Assembly: GCA_965222505.1 (NCBI GenBank)
Contig: OZ244956.1
Location: 3,224,001-3,288,000 of the forward strand
DNA length: 64,000 bases
Source of the DNA: G965222505 sp965222505
GTDB taxonomy: Bacteria; Bacteroidota; Rhodothermia; Rhodothermales; DATKEJ01
Direction of reading: 5' to 3'
Under the pieces are notes generated by a model, which saw only the letters and a list, made by a program, of their open reading frames with translations, ran no database searches and was not told where the DNA came from. A program made the position numbers and the translations under genes. Positions 18,807-27,236 of this stretch are shown in pieces (the first letter of the stretch is position 1; every line of letters starts with the position of its first letter).

Positions 18807-19975
18807 GCCGCTGGTGGAGCAAATTACAGTTGGTCGGCCAAGGCCTACGATGCTCTAGATCAGGAAGTGAGCACCTCAAGCGAAGCCTATTTTGCCACGG
18901 CCCCCTGCACCGATCCGGGCGCGGTCGTACTCGTCAACCCGGCCGACGGCACGATTGAGGTCTCCCCTGAGGTAATTGACTTCGAGTGGCAAGAAGATCC
19001 AGACTACCCCACCTTCGAACTCGAACTCAATTCTTCCGGCGACTTCACCGATACCGATGGCGACGGCGTTGCCGATGACCTCCCACTCTACATCCCCATC
19101 GGCCAGTACACCCAGGGCAGCGCCCCCGGCCTGAGCCGGTACACCTACGACGATACGGAGCGCACCGAAAACTCAGGCCAAGGACTCATCCTGCCTGAGT
19201 CCACCTACTACTGGCGCATGAGGGGTTGCGGGCCGAGTGTCTGCGTGGAAGGTGACACCGAAATCGGCCCCTGGAGCAATGTCTTTAGCTTCACCACCGA
19301 CATTTCTAGGCCGGCTCCGATCCCCAAGGGCATCCGGCAAGACATCACCAACGTCTCCCCGCGCCGTATCACCGAGATGGAACCGGACCGCGCCGTGCCC
19401 ATCATCGCCTGGACGACGGTGACGGACGCCACCGGCTACGAGGTACAACTGACCACGCGAGAGACCGACGGCGAGGCCGACTTCACCGAGCCGATGGTGC
19501 TAGAGTTGGCCCTGACGGCGCTACTCAGTGACACTGAACTGAGCCTCTACAGTGATAACCCCAAACTCTTCGGCGACAACGCGCCGGTCGATGTTTTGAC
19601 CTCAGAGGGTTATCTCCTTGACGGCCTTGCCGGTGGGGAGACTTACTACTGGCGTGTGGCGGCTTTGTTTGGAGAGCATGGACAGGGGAGTTGGAGCGAG
19701 CCGTGGACGTTTGGCACGGCGCCGGTATCGATGAAGTTTTTCTACTACCTGAAGGACCATCTGGGTAGTGTGCGTGCTACGGTCAACGGTCATGGCAATG
19801 TGGTGCACTACGATGACTACTACCCGTTCGGTCTTCAGATGCCGGAACGAACGGAGATCAGTGATGCGCCGTTGGAGCGGTATACGGGTCATGAGCTAGA
19901 CAGTGAGACGGGGCAGTACTATGCCGGGGGCCGGTACTATCCGTCGTTGACGGGGGTGTGGCCGAGCCGAGATCC
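18807..19975 (+). repeat. Rhs-core module copy C (extends further 5' than copy B)
   Basis: Homology to copy A starts upstream of the apparent start codon. The DNA from about 18807 reads GGANYSWSAKAYDAL in frame, matching GTNYSWQVKAFYML in copy A. The copy therefore keeps part of the preceding fibronectin-like domain and has lost everything upstream of it. The 3' end uses a variant ending YYPSLTGVWPSRDP, shared with copy D. Confidence 0.88.
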
Positions 19976-20750
19976 TTTGGATCAGTATGCGAGTCCTTAT
20001 GTCTACGTTGGCAACAATCCGCTGACGATGGTCGATCCGACGGGTTTGGCCGGGTGCCGGGGGGCCGAGGGGGAAAGTGCTTCCGACTGTGCCGGTGGAT
20101 TCACATCGATTCAGTCAGCAGATACACTTATCTATGACCAAAGATCAAATGAGCTTTTTTATTCTCCCTTAGGTCCTGATTATGTGGCTGTTATTGATAG
20201 AAATGGTAACATTACAAGACTGCCGCCTTGGATAATTTTGAGGATGGACGTATTTCCATCGCTTCAGATTGGAGCTACTGGCCGAAATCCCTTTGAGTTA
20301 CCTCCTCATACACTGCAAGCCAGTACAGCAATAGGTTTTTCAGCGTTGCTTTCAGCAACATTTGGGGGGAATGTGACAAAACCTGCTACAGGAGGGAACC
20401 CATATCGAATGTTATCGAACCTTACCATCAGGTCAAGTTTAGTACCAAAAGGGTACCGTGGACCCGTTCACCCTGGTATAAATCAGCAAATAACTTCAAG
20501 AGAAGTAAGGGTTTCAAATCAGTTAAGGCCATCCATGGCAATTGGGTCAGGGTTATTCAGGATGTTTAACCCTGAAGGAGCGCATGATGCCACATCGACA
20601 ACAGCAGTTACGCTTTACAATGGTCGCGCAAATGCATACTTTAGGCCCAACCCTAGTTCCAGCTATCAGAGTATTGGAGCAGCTGGGTTGTTAATGCTAT
20701 ATGCCCAAAGAGTACCCAGTGTAGTAAATGTTGTAAATCGCCTGCACTAG
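18867..20750 (+). CDS. Orphan Rhs-core cassette C with unknown toxin tip
   Basis: This frame encodes 627 aa from a GTG at 18867; the homologous frame is open from 18783, so the gene is a 5'-truncated copy. It has no signal peptide. It carries the core motifs and NNPLTMVDPTGL, then a tip of about 230 aa (from 20050) in AT-richer DNA. The tip contains a glycine/alanine-rich hydrophobic stretch (TAIGFSALLSATFGG) and VPKGYRGPVHPGINQQ, and ends VNVVNRLH. I do not recognise the toxin family. The following gene encodes a lipoprotein, which points to a periplasmic target. Expression is doubtful because the start is poor. Confidence 0.7.
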   Translation: MSTSSEAYFATAPCTDPGAVVLVNPADGTIEVSPEVIDFEWQEDPDYPTFELELNSSGDFTDTDGDGVADDLPLYIPIGQYTQGSAPGLSRYTYDDTERTENSGQGLILPESTYYWRMRGCGPSVCVEGDTEIGPWSNVFSFTTDISRPAPIPKGIRQDITNVSPRRITEMEPDRAVPIIAWTTVTDATGYEVQLTTRETDGEADFTEPMVLELALTALLSDTELSLYSDNPKLFGDNAPVDVLTSEGYLLDGLAGGETYYWRVAALFGEHGQGSWSEPWTFGTAPVSMKFFYYLKDHLGSVRATVNGHGNVVHYDDYYPFGLQMPERTEISDAPLERYTGHELDSETGQYYAGGRYYPSLTGVWPSRDPLDQYASPYVYVGNNPLTMVDPTGLAGCRGAEGESASDCAGGFTSIQSADTLIYDQRSNELFYSPLGPDYVAVIDRNGNITRLPPWIILRMDVFPSLQIGATGRNPFELPPHTLQASTAIGFSALLSATFGGNVTKPATGGNPYRMLSNLTIRSSLVPKGYRGPVHPGINQQITSREVRVSNQLRPSMAIGSGLFRMFNPEGAHDATSTTAVTLYNGRANAYFRPNPSSSYQSIGAAGLLMLYAQRVPSVVNVVNRLH

Positions 20751-20807
20751 ACGTTTCTAACAGCCCGTATACTTTTCACACAAGAGACATACCAGGACTG
20801 GTATCTT

Positions 20808-21395
20808 ATGAAAGATAAGTCAAGAAGCGGTATTCGCTTTTCAAAGCGTCTACTGCTGTTATTAGTGACCCTAGCTTGTTCTTGTCAAACATCTTTTCCG
20901 GGAAGTAGTTATTGGACTAACTTTGAGTGGACAAGTCATCCTGATGGTGGTATAATTTCTTCACAGGACTCGTTACATTTACCTCAAAAGTCTGGCTTTG
21001 AGGCCATTGTTAAGGCGGACTCGGCTTACTATTATATTAAGAACCTTCCTGATGTAAACATCTATGTTCAAAGATATGGAGATATCGAAGGATACTTAGC
21101 ACCAGGTCATTTTGTGTATAACGAAGATAGTTATTTTATATATAGATACAACTGGTCAAACAAAGACAATAAGTGGAAATTGGTGGTTGAGAAGCTTGGA
21201 AGCAAGATATTGATCGAAGGTGATTGTCTTGGTTTTAATGATAAGGCGTTGTTTGTCAAGAATGCCGCAATACTTGAAGTTAGAGGATACAAGATAATTC
21301 CACTTGATAGCGGATATAATTCAGAGATATACAACTACGATCTGCTTCCCCAAAACAACAGTCAACAGCTTGATTGTGGTATTTATCCTCCTTGA
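20808..21395 (+). CDS. Candidate immunity protein C, lipoprotein
   Basis: This 195-aa protein has a basic N-terminus, a hydrophobic core and a lipobox-like LACSC, so it should be an outer- or inner-membrane lipoprotein. The family is not recognised. The gene is strikingly AT-rich compared with the core modules, a sign of separate origin together with the tip upstream. It lies 57 bases after cassette C. Its 3' end overlaps the arbitrary start of cassette D. A lipoprotein immunity partner fits a toxin acting in the periplasm or at the envelope. Confidence 0.6.
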   Translation: MKDKSRSGIRFSKRLLLLLVTLACSCQTSFPGSSYWTNFEWTSHPDGGIISSQDSLHLPQKSGFEAIVKADSAYYYIKNLPDVNIYVQRYGDIEGYLAPGHFVYNEDSYFIYRYNWSNKDNKWKLVVEKLGSKILIEGDCLGFNDKALFVKNAAILEVRGYKIIPLDSGYNSEIYNYDLLPQNNSQQLDCGIYPP

Positions 21396-22519
21396 TAAAT
21401 GATATCCCGGTATCAGAGGGGTATCTCTTGGACGGCCTGGCCGGTGGCGAGACCTACTACTGGCGAGTAGCGGCCTTGTTTGGAGAGCATGGTCAGGGGA
21501 GTTGGAGCGAGCCGTGGACGTTTGGCACAGCGCCGGTATCGATGAAGTTTTTCTACTACCTGAAGGACCATCTGGGCAGTGTGCGTGCTACGGTCAACGG
21601 TCATGGCAATGTGGTGCACTACGATGACTACTATCCGTTCGGTCTTCAGATGCCTGAGCGCACGTATATCAGTGATGCGCCGTTGGAGCGGTATACGGGT
21701 CATGAGTTGGACAGTGAGACGGGGCACTACTATGCCGGGGGCCGGTACTATCCGTCGTTGACGGGGGTGTGGCCGAGCCGAGATCCATTGACGCATATGT
21801 ACCCTAGTCTAAGTTCATATTCATATGCGTCAAACAATCCTCTTAATATTATCGATCCCGATGGTCTGTATTTGCAATATGTTGATGCGAACGGTAACAC
21901 CGTCGTTGAAGCAGAAGAGGGTGATAACTTTGAAACCTTTATGGTTCAGTATGGATTAAGCGAGTCAGAAGCAAGAGAGTGGTTTCAAACTCATGGATTG
22001 AGGGATTATCTCCCATCTAAGAGAGAAGGACTCTGGGGTTGGATATTGGGTCCTAGCTATCCAACTCTGGAAAGTGGTACGGCACTCATTTCAAAGTCAG
22101 GCATTCTCCGTCTTAACTACGATGCTGCGACACCGAAACAAAGATTCAATCAACTACTTTTCGCATTCGACTATGTTAGAAATCAAGGCATTGATTGGCT
22201 TAATCTGACAGACTTTTTTTCTGTGGATCAAAGCAGGACTGGCGTTTATGGTAGGTTATCGGGTACAGTCAATATAGAAGGAAGTTCTATTGGAGTTACG
22301 GTGTCAGATTTTCCTCTAACTACTTCAAGAATGAACAATATTTTGCTAAGCCCCGATTATAATCAAGTGATCATTCGTGGAAAAACAGCTGTTGAGAATC
22401 TAACTTTTCATTCGTATAATCAGCGTAACATAAGTATAGATTTTCCGAGAAGAGCTATGCTTATTCAGCTAGCACCAGAACATGCTATCCTCTTTAGTAA
22501 AAGGTACGGTTTTCGCTAG
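21374..22519 (+). CDS. Orphan Rhs-core cassette D with unknown toxin tip
   Basis: This frame of 381 aa has no credible start; homology to copy A begins only at 21413 (SEGYLLDGLAGG) and runs to 21786. It is therefore the shortest of the intact-frame copies, keeping only part of the last fibronectin-like domain and the core. After NNPLNIIDPDGL follows a tip of about 220 aa in AT-rich DNA. The tip includes VEAEEGDNFETF and SLYL-type strands (VSDFPLTTSRMNN); the family is unknown to me. The next gene encodes a lipoprotein, suggesting an envelope target. The start of the frame lies inside the preceding immunity gene. Confidence 0.68.
   Translation: MWYLSSLINDIPVSEGYLLDGLAGGETYYWRVAALFGEHGQGSWSEPWTFGTAPVSMKFFYYLKDHLGSVRATVNGHGNVVHYDDYYPFGLQMPERTYISDAPLERYTGHELDSETGHYYAGGRYYPSLTGVWPSRDPLTHMYPSLSSYSYASNNPLNIIDPDGLYLQYVDANGNTVVEAEEGDNFETFMVQYGLSESEAREWFQTHGLRDYLPSKREGLWGWILGPSYPTLESGTALISKSGILRLNYDAATPKQRFNQLLFAFDYVRNQGIDWLNLTDFFSVDQSRTGVYGRLSGTVNIEGSSIGVTVSDFPLTTSRMNNILLSPDYNQVIIRGKTAVENLTFHSYNQRNISIDFPRRAMLIQLAPEHAILFSKRYGFR
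21413..21786 (+). repeat. Rhs-core module copy D (5'-truncated)
   Basis: This is the 3' third of the module, from the sequence encoding SEGYLLDG to the YYPSLTGVWPSRDP variant end. It is nearly identical to copy C across its length. Confidence 0.9.
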
Positions 22520-22580
22520 GATGCATGGCTTTTTCTCATTTCGTCCTAGCCTTGCTTTAGGAGTTTTTCAACATTCTTCT

Positions 22581-23147
22581 ATGATGGCCAAAGCACAAAG
22601 CTATCTGATATTTACTTTCCTGATCACACTTGCTGTCGCTGGCGTTTCTGGCTGTAAGCAGGAAGAAGTGAAATGCGACCAGCAAAACTTTTCTCCAGAC
22701 CGAATTGACTTCACTAATTGGAAAATCGGAGATGTTGATGGAGTGACAGATGTACGATCACTCGTCGATTTTTTTGGAAAGCCAGATACAATTTTGGTTC
22801 GAAAGTCAAACACTCTAGATTCATTATCCGCAGATTATTACTTTTATGAAAATCAAGGGATAAGTTATTATGTTTTTCCTGGTCACAGCATAATAGCTAA
22901 TATAGATTTTGATAAAGTTCCTACGGTTTCTATTGAATCAGAAATATTAATTTCAAGGACTTTATTACTTAACGATATGCAAGAATTATATCCGTCATCC
23001 TATGAGTGTCGGTTTATTCATAGGGATGAAACGGATACCATTGACTATGTTTCATTAGAGCTAGTAGAAGTGAGCTCTGGTGGATTGGTCTTACTGAAAT
23101 TCAGAGATGAACTACTTTTCGAATTAGATCATACGCTACCGAACTGA
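22581..23147 (+). CDS. Candidate immunity protein D, lipoprotein
   Basis: This protein has 188 aa from the ATG at 22581 (a second ATG follows directly; one at 22521 is also in frame). The chosen start gives a compact lipoprotein signal with hydrophobic core LIFTFLITLAVAG and lipobox VSGC. The mature part is acidic. The family is not recognised. It follows cassette D closely, and the AT-rich composition matches the tip. The immunity role is inferred from position and localisation. Confidence 0.6.
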   Translation: MMAKAQSYLIFTFLITLAVAGVSGCKQEEVKCDQQNFSPDRIDFTNWKIGDVDGVTDVRSLVDFFGKPDTILVRKSNTLDSLSADYYFYENQGISYYVFPGHSIIANIDFDKVPTVSIESEILISRTLLLNDMQELYPSSYECRFIHRDETDTIDYVSLELVEVSSGGLVLLKFRDELLFELDHTLPN

Positions 23148-23255
23148 ATGACGCTAATGGAATAGAAAAAGAGAGAACATGTCTTTACTATACAATGATG
23201 GTATTGTCCTGACAGCTTTGTATGCGGTCAAGCAGTAGAATAAGTTACGGTATTC

Positions 23256-24938
23256 ATGGCTACGGTCGTGCTCGTCCACCCGGCCGACGGCACGATTGAG
23301 GTCTCCCCCGAAGTGATCGACTTCGAGTGGCAGGAACACACGGCCTACCCCACCTTCGAGCTTGAACTGAGCGAAACGGCTGATTTCACCGATTCTGACG
23401 GCGACGGCGTCGCTGACAATGTGCTGCTCTACATCCCCATCGGCCAGTACACCCAGGGCAGTGCCCCCGGCCTGAGCCGGTACACCTACGACGATACGGA
23501 GCGTACCGAAAACTCAGGCCAAGGACTCATCCTGCCTGAGTCCACCTACTACTGGCGCATGAGGGGTTGCGGGCCGAGTATGTGCGTAGACGGCGACACC
23601 GAAATCGGCCCCTGGAGCAATGTCTTTAGCTTCACCACCGATATCTCTCGTCCAGCACCGGTGCCGCTAGGCATACGGCAGGACGTCACCAACGTCTCAC
23701 CGCGCCGTATCACCGAGATGGAAGGGGACCGCGCCGTGCCCATCATCGCCTGGACGACGGTCACAGACGCCACCGGCTACGAGGTACAACTGACCACGCG
23801 TGAAACTGACGGCGAGGCCGACTTCACCGAGCCGATGGTGCTTGAGTTGGCCCTGACGGCGCTACTCAGTGACACTGAACTGAGCCTCTACAGTGATAAC
23901 CCCAAACTCTTCGGCGACAACGCGCCGGTCGATGTTTTGACCTCAGAGGGTTATCTCCTTGACGGCCTGGCCGGTGGCGAGACCTACTACTGGCGAGTAG
24001 CGGCTGAGTTTGGAGAGCATGGACAGGGGCGTTGGAGCGAGCCGTGGACGTTTGGCACGGCGCCGGTATCGATGAAGTTTTTCTACTACCTGAAGGACCA
24101 TCTGGGCAGTGTGCGCGCGACGATCAACGGGCATGGCAATGTGGCGCACTACGATGACTACTACCCGTTTGGTCTCCAGATGCCGGAACGAACGGAGATC
24201 AGTGATGCGCCGTTGGAGCGGTATACGGGTCATGAGTTGGACTCTGAGACGGGGCAGTACTATGCCGGTCAGCGGTACTATGGGCAACTTCTGGGCCGGT
24301 GGTTGAGCGTTGACCCGCTGGCCGATCAGTATCCGAGTCATAGTTCCTACAACTATGTGCTCAACAATCCACTCCGGTTGACTGATCCGACCGGTTTGGA
24401 GCCGGATACATTGCTTGTAGACAAGAAAACCGGTCTTCCCATGGGGAGCTTGCCTGAAGTGGAGGTGACGGCAGAACGGAGTGTGCCGAGTTGCACGCTA
24501 TGCTTGGCGAATTTGAGATGGTCATTGATTGGTCGCTCGTCGAGTCATCACATAGAAATCGAGCCGGGGTCAGATGGGCGTCTGGAGCGAGCCTTGTTCA
24601 ATTTGTTTCCACCGATCGGTGGGCCGGGATCTGTAGTGTCTAGTGGAGCGTCTAAAGGAATATCTAGTGTATTTTCATACATCACTCCAAAAATCGCCAA
24701 GCAAATGTCTAGGCGAGGGTGGACAGCGAAAATGATACGTGAACTTGTGAATGAGTCTCGTATAATTCGGCCAGCATTTAATCGTGCAACTGGGAACAAT
24801 GCAACAGCTTACTTTACTGAAAAAGGTGCATATGTTGTTCGTGACAATGTCACAGGTACAATTGTTCAAGTTAGTGATCGATTGAATCCTGGCTGGATTC
24901 CTGACTCTTCCATTGTAAACCCCTACATTCCTAACTAG
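23256..24938 (+). CDS. Orphan Rhs-core cassette E with colicin-E5-like tRNA anticodon RNase tip
   Basis: This frame has 560 aa from an ATG at 23256; homology to copy A begins at about 23264 (VVLVHPADG), so the gene is truncated at its 5' end and lacks a signal peptide. The core is complete and ends at NNPLRLTDPTGL. The tip of about 180 aa ends in a domain with RRGWTAKMIRELV, an Asn/Thr-rich strand and GAYVVRDNVTGTIVQVSDR followed by GWIPDSSI. I recognise this as the pattern of the colicin E5 C-terminal ribonuclease family, which cuts the anticodons of queuosine-type tRNAs (Tyr, His, Asn, Asp). The gene directly after it resembles the E5 immunity protein, which supports the call. The substrate in this organism is inferred. 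Confidence 0.8.
   Translation: MATVVLVHPADGTIEVSPEVIDFEWQEHTAYPTFELELSETADFTDSDGDGVADNVLLYIPIGQYTQGSAPGLSRYTYDDTERTENSGQGLILPESTYYWRMRGCGPSMCVDGDTEIGPWSNVFSFTTDISRPAPVPLGIRQDVTNVSPRRITEMEGDRAVPIIAWTTVTDATGYEVQLTTRETDGEADFTEPMVLELALTALLSDTELSLYSDNPKLFGDNAPVDVLTSEGYLLDGLAGGETYYWRVAAEFGEHGQGRWSEPWTFGTAPVSMKFFYYLKDHLGSVRATINGHGNVAHYDDYYPFGLQMPERTEISDAPLERYTGHELDSETGQYYAGQRYYGQLLGRWLSVDPLADQYPSHSSYNYVLNNPLRLTDPTGLEPDTLLVDKKTGLPMGSLPEVEVTAERSVPSCTLCLANLRWSLIGRSSSHHIEIEPGSDGRLERALFNLFPPIGGPGSVVSSGASKGISSVFSYITPKIAKQMSRRGWTAKMIRELVNESRIIRPAFNRATGNNATAYFTEKGAYVVRDNVTGTIVQVSDRLNPGWIPDSSIVNPYIPN
23264..24307 (+). repeat. Rhs-core module copy E
   Basis: This is a nearly complete copy of the module that lacks only about the first 40 bases. 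It ends with YYGQLLGRWLS, a third variant of the 3' boundary. Confidence 0.9.
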
Positions 24939-24946
24939 TGGAACCT

Positions 24947-25231
24947 ATGAATGCAGTTGAAGAAAAGTTTTTGCATCTCGCACAAAAGAGGGGAAATTTA
25001 CTTCTCTTCTCAAGAGAAAATGCAATTGATTTTGTGGAATTATGCCAGGACGAAGGGATTATGATATTAGGGGTTGATGGATTTTTTTTGACGGATGACA
25101 CCATTGAGCCAAGCCTAGAAAATAGTATCGACTTGTCTGAGCTTGGGAAAAATGAGGATGGTCATTGCAGAGCAATTAAGTTTTTAGCTTCAAGCTCTTC
25201 CGAATTACATTATGAGATAGTGTGTGAATAA
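24947..25231 (+). CDS. Candidate immunity protein E, colicin E5 immunity-like
   Basis: This is a 94-aa protein from the ATG at 24947. A GTG at 24938, overlapping the toxin stop by one base, would add three residues. It is acidic with no signal peptide. The segment AIDFVELCQDEGIMILGVDG resembles the N-terminal helix and strand of ImmE5 as I recall it, which has an Ala-Ile start and a WILGIDG motif. Pairing with an E5-like RNase domain directly upstream makes the assignment persuasive. ImmE5 blocks its toxin by mimicking the tRNA anticodon. Confidence 0.72.
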   Translation: MNAVEEKFLHLAQKRGNLLLFSRENAIDFVELCQDEGIMILGVDGFFLTDDTIEPSLENSIDLSELGKNEDGHCRAIKFLASSSSELHYEIVCE

Positions 25232-25240
25232 CTTGCTACA

Positions 25241-25752
25241 GGCTTGAACTCAACACCACCGGCACCTTCGAAGACCAAAACGGCGACGGCGTCGCCGACA
25301 ATGTGCTGCTCTACCTGCCCATCGGCCAGTACACCCAGGGCAGCGCTCCCGGCCTGAGCCGGTACACCTACGACGATACGGAGCGCACCGAAAACTCAGG
25401 CCAAGGACTCATCCTGCCTGAGTCCACCTACTACTGGCGCATGAGGGGTTGCGGGCCGAGTATGTGCGTAGACGGCGACACCGAAATCGGCCCCTGGAGC
25501 AATGTCTTTAGCTTCACCACCGACATCAGGGCCGTGGATCGGCCCTATCCGTCCGGCTCCGACGCCGCTGGGCATCCGGCAAGACATCACCAACGTCTCC
25601 CCGCGCCGTATCACCGAAATGGAAGGGGACCGAAGTGTGCCCATCATTGCTTGGAGCAGCGTTCAAGACGCCACCGGCTACGAAACCGAAGGTTCACGTA
25701 GTAAATACAACTGACCACGCGTGAAACTGACGGCGAGGCCGACTTCACCGAG
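25241..25752 (+). pseudogene. Decayed Rhs-core cassette F
   Basis: Homology to the module begins at about 25241 (LELN, then GDGVADNVLLYLPIGQYTQG) and ends at about 25752 (GEADFTE). The frame is broken by altered and inserted bases around 25528-25565 and by an insertion of about 19 bases near 25687-25706. No core, tip or immunity gene follows. The remnant marks the 3' end of the cassette array and shows that copies decay. Confidence 0.85.
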
Positions 25753-25840
25753 GCCACCGCACAGAGCAACACTATGTCGGCTCGAAACGGCTGACTTTGG
25801 ATCACTTACACTCGCTGGTCGGGGTCTGCCTAACTGCCAT

Positions 25841-26320
25841 TTACTCCTCTGCCCCCTGCGATTCATCAAACTTGGCTGCTTGCTCCAACAACTCCGCGTC
25901 AAGTAAATCTTGCACCCGGCCCAAGGCACGCTTCGTCGCGATCAAATCCGTTCGCGAAATAAACCAAGTCTCGATCCCATCAAAGTCCACGACGACCCGC
26001 CGAGACCAGGCTGAATCGAAGTCCAATCCTGTAACAGACATCAGGATGTCGACGCGCACTGGCGCAATCCCCATCTGATAGAAGTAGCCTTCATGGGCGA
26101 AATCGTCAGCCGATAGATCTTCGAGCGGTGCACCAAAAGCAAGCAGGGATTTATAGACGGCCTCTGCATTTTCGGCATCCGCTTTAACCCATAGGCCGAG
26201 GTCTTTCGTGTAACGAGGCTCGGTATACTTGATGACCGCGTAGCCGCCCACGACAAGATACTTAACCTGGAAGTCGTTGAAGAGTCTCAACAGATCTTTG
26301 AAGTCGGAGCTGATGGCCAT
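25841..26320 (-). CDS. MNT-like nucleotidyltransferase (DUF6036/AbiEii-like) with altered active site
   Basis: This is a 159-aa protein from the ATG at 26320; the frame is open upstream, but that stretch lies within the partner gene. The fold signature YLVVGGYAVIKY (Gly25, Gly26) and RYTKDLGLWV are visible. Family members usually have two acidic residues as D-x-D after the glycine pair; here Asp40 is present but the second is Gly42, a change explained by one base (GAC to GGC). Catalytic activity is therefore doubtful. The family occurs in two-gene units with a small upstream protein, as here, and is related to type IV toxin-antitoxin and minimal nucleotidyltransferase systems. It sits directly after the decayed toxin cassette on the opposite strand. 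Confidence 0.8.
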   Translation of the reverse strand: MAISSDFKDLLRLFNDFQVKYLVVGGYAVIKYTEPRYTKDLGLWVKADAENAEAVYKSLLAFGAPLEDLSADDFAHEGYFYQMGIAPVRVDILMSVTGLDFDSAWSRRVVVDFDGIETWFISRTDLIATKRALGRVQDLLDAELLEQAAKFDESQGAEE

Positions 26321-26483
26321 GTTTCTTCTGGAAGTGTTCTGCAAGGACGACCAACTCCCATGCGGCGGTGAACCGTGCAGTATCATCTTGGGCTTGCCAG
26401 AAGGCCAGATCGAAAGAACGATCCAGGTCTTCGAGTTTTCCCTTGCGCATCATAGTAAGGCGCGGTGTAGTTTGATCACTCAT
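26262..26483 (-). CDS. Small partner protein of the MNT-like nucleotidyltransferase
   Basis: This 73-aa protein overlaps the start of the nucleotidyltransferase gene by 59 bases in another frame. The sequence GKLEDLDRSFDLAFW, then RFTAAWELVVLAE and LRLQRSVETLQRL, matches a small protein family that I recall immediately upstream of DUF6036-type nucleotidyltransferases in many bacteria. It has no membrane segment. The function is unknown; a toxin-antitoxin-like or regulatory pair is possible. Confidence 0.7.
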   Translation of the reverse strand: MSDQTTPRLTMMRKGKLEDLDRSFDLAFWQAQDDTARFTAAWELVVLAEHFQKKHGHQLRLQRSVETLQRLPG

Positions 26484-26745
26484 TCTGGAAGCCGGTTTTC
26501 TTGGGGGCGCAACAGCATCGGTTGCGGAGTCTCTGGATTAAGCGACGCGCCAACAGAATACACCGCGCAGTTAACCAAATCAAGTTAAATCAACAGTTGT
26601 TGCTGCTGACATAGTGTATGTAGCGATCAAAAGGATAGGGTGAAACAGCACGAGATGTCGACCTGCACGGATTTCAAGGCGTGCCGCTAAACTCGGCCAA
26701 GACTAGATCGCATGACTATGTTGCATAACAACCGTTCCAGCCGAT

Positions 26746-27003
26746 ATGTCCAAAGCAAGGTACAGCAAACACGAGTTCGCCAAGCGCGGTGACGCCCTTT
26801 TTGAGGACCAAATTCGGCCTCACCTCAAAAAGCAGGATCAAGGTAAATACGTCGCTATTGATATTGAAACTGGCACCTACACTATAGATGAAAGCGAACT
26901 CAGAGCTTCTGCACAACTTAAACAGCAGCAACCTGATGCTCAAATCTGGCTTCGGCGCATCGGATCGCGCTATGTCCGCCACTTTGCCCCACGATTCCGA
27001 TGA
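26746..27003 (+). CDS. Small conserved hypothetical protein
   Basis: This 85-aa protein starts MSKARYSKHEFAKRGD, continues GKYVAIDIETGTYTIDESE and ends PDAQIWLRRIGSRYVRHFA. I recognise this as a widespread small bacterial protein family, often paired with a clan AA aspartic protease gene; no such gene is seen next to it. It has no signal peptide. Its function is unknown. The neighbouring DNA (26484-26745 and 27004-27236) shows no other gene. Confidence 0.65.
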   Translation: MSKARYSKHEFAKRGDALFEDQIRPHLKKQDQGKYVAIDIETGTYTIDESELRASAQLKQQQPDAQIWLRRIGSRYVRHFAPRFR

Positions 27004-27236
27004 TTCTTGGTCAAGTTTCGCCCAATCTGGAGGCCCGTGTTGATTGCGGCCGACAGCCTCATTCAAGCCTCAACGAACTAAAGATGCTTCGCTTTAGTCC
27101 TGTGTGAAACAGCAGGTCGTTTCGTCTTGGTGATGGACTTTTAGACCAGCTTACGCATGTAGGGTAGCTATCCCCTTGGCTCGTGCCTTCATGCACGGCT
27201 ATGGGGTTTTCTCCAAACTCAACCGGCTACCCTGTT

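Noticed and set aside
14355..25752. Regularly recurring repeats considered as a CRISPR or transposon array
   Set aside because: The repeats are about 1 kb, coding, and unequal in length; there is no transposase, terminal inverted repeat or spacer structure.
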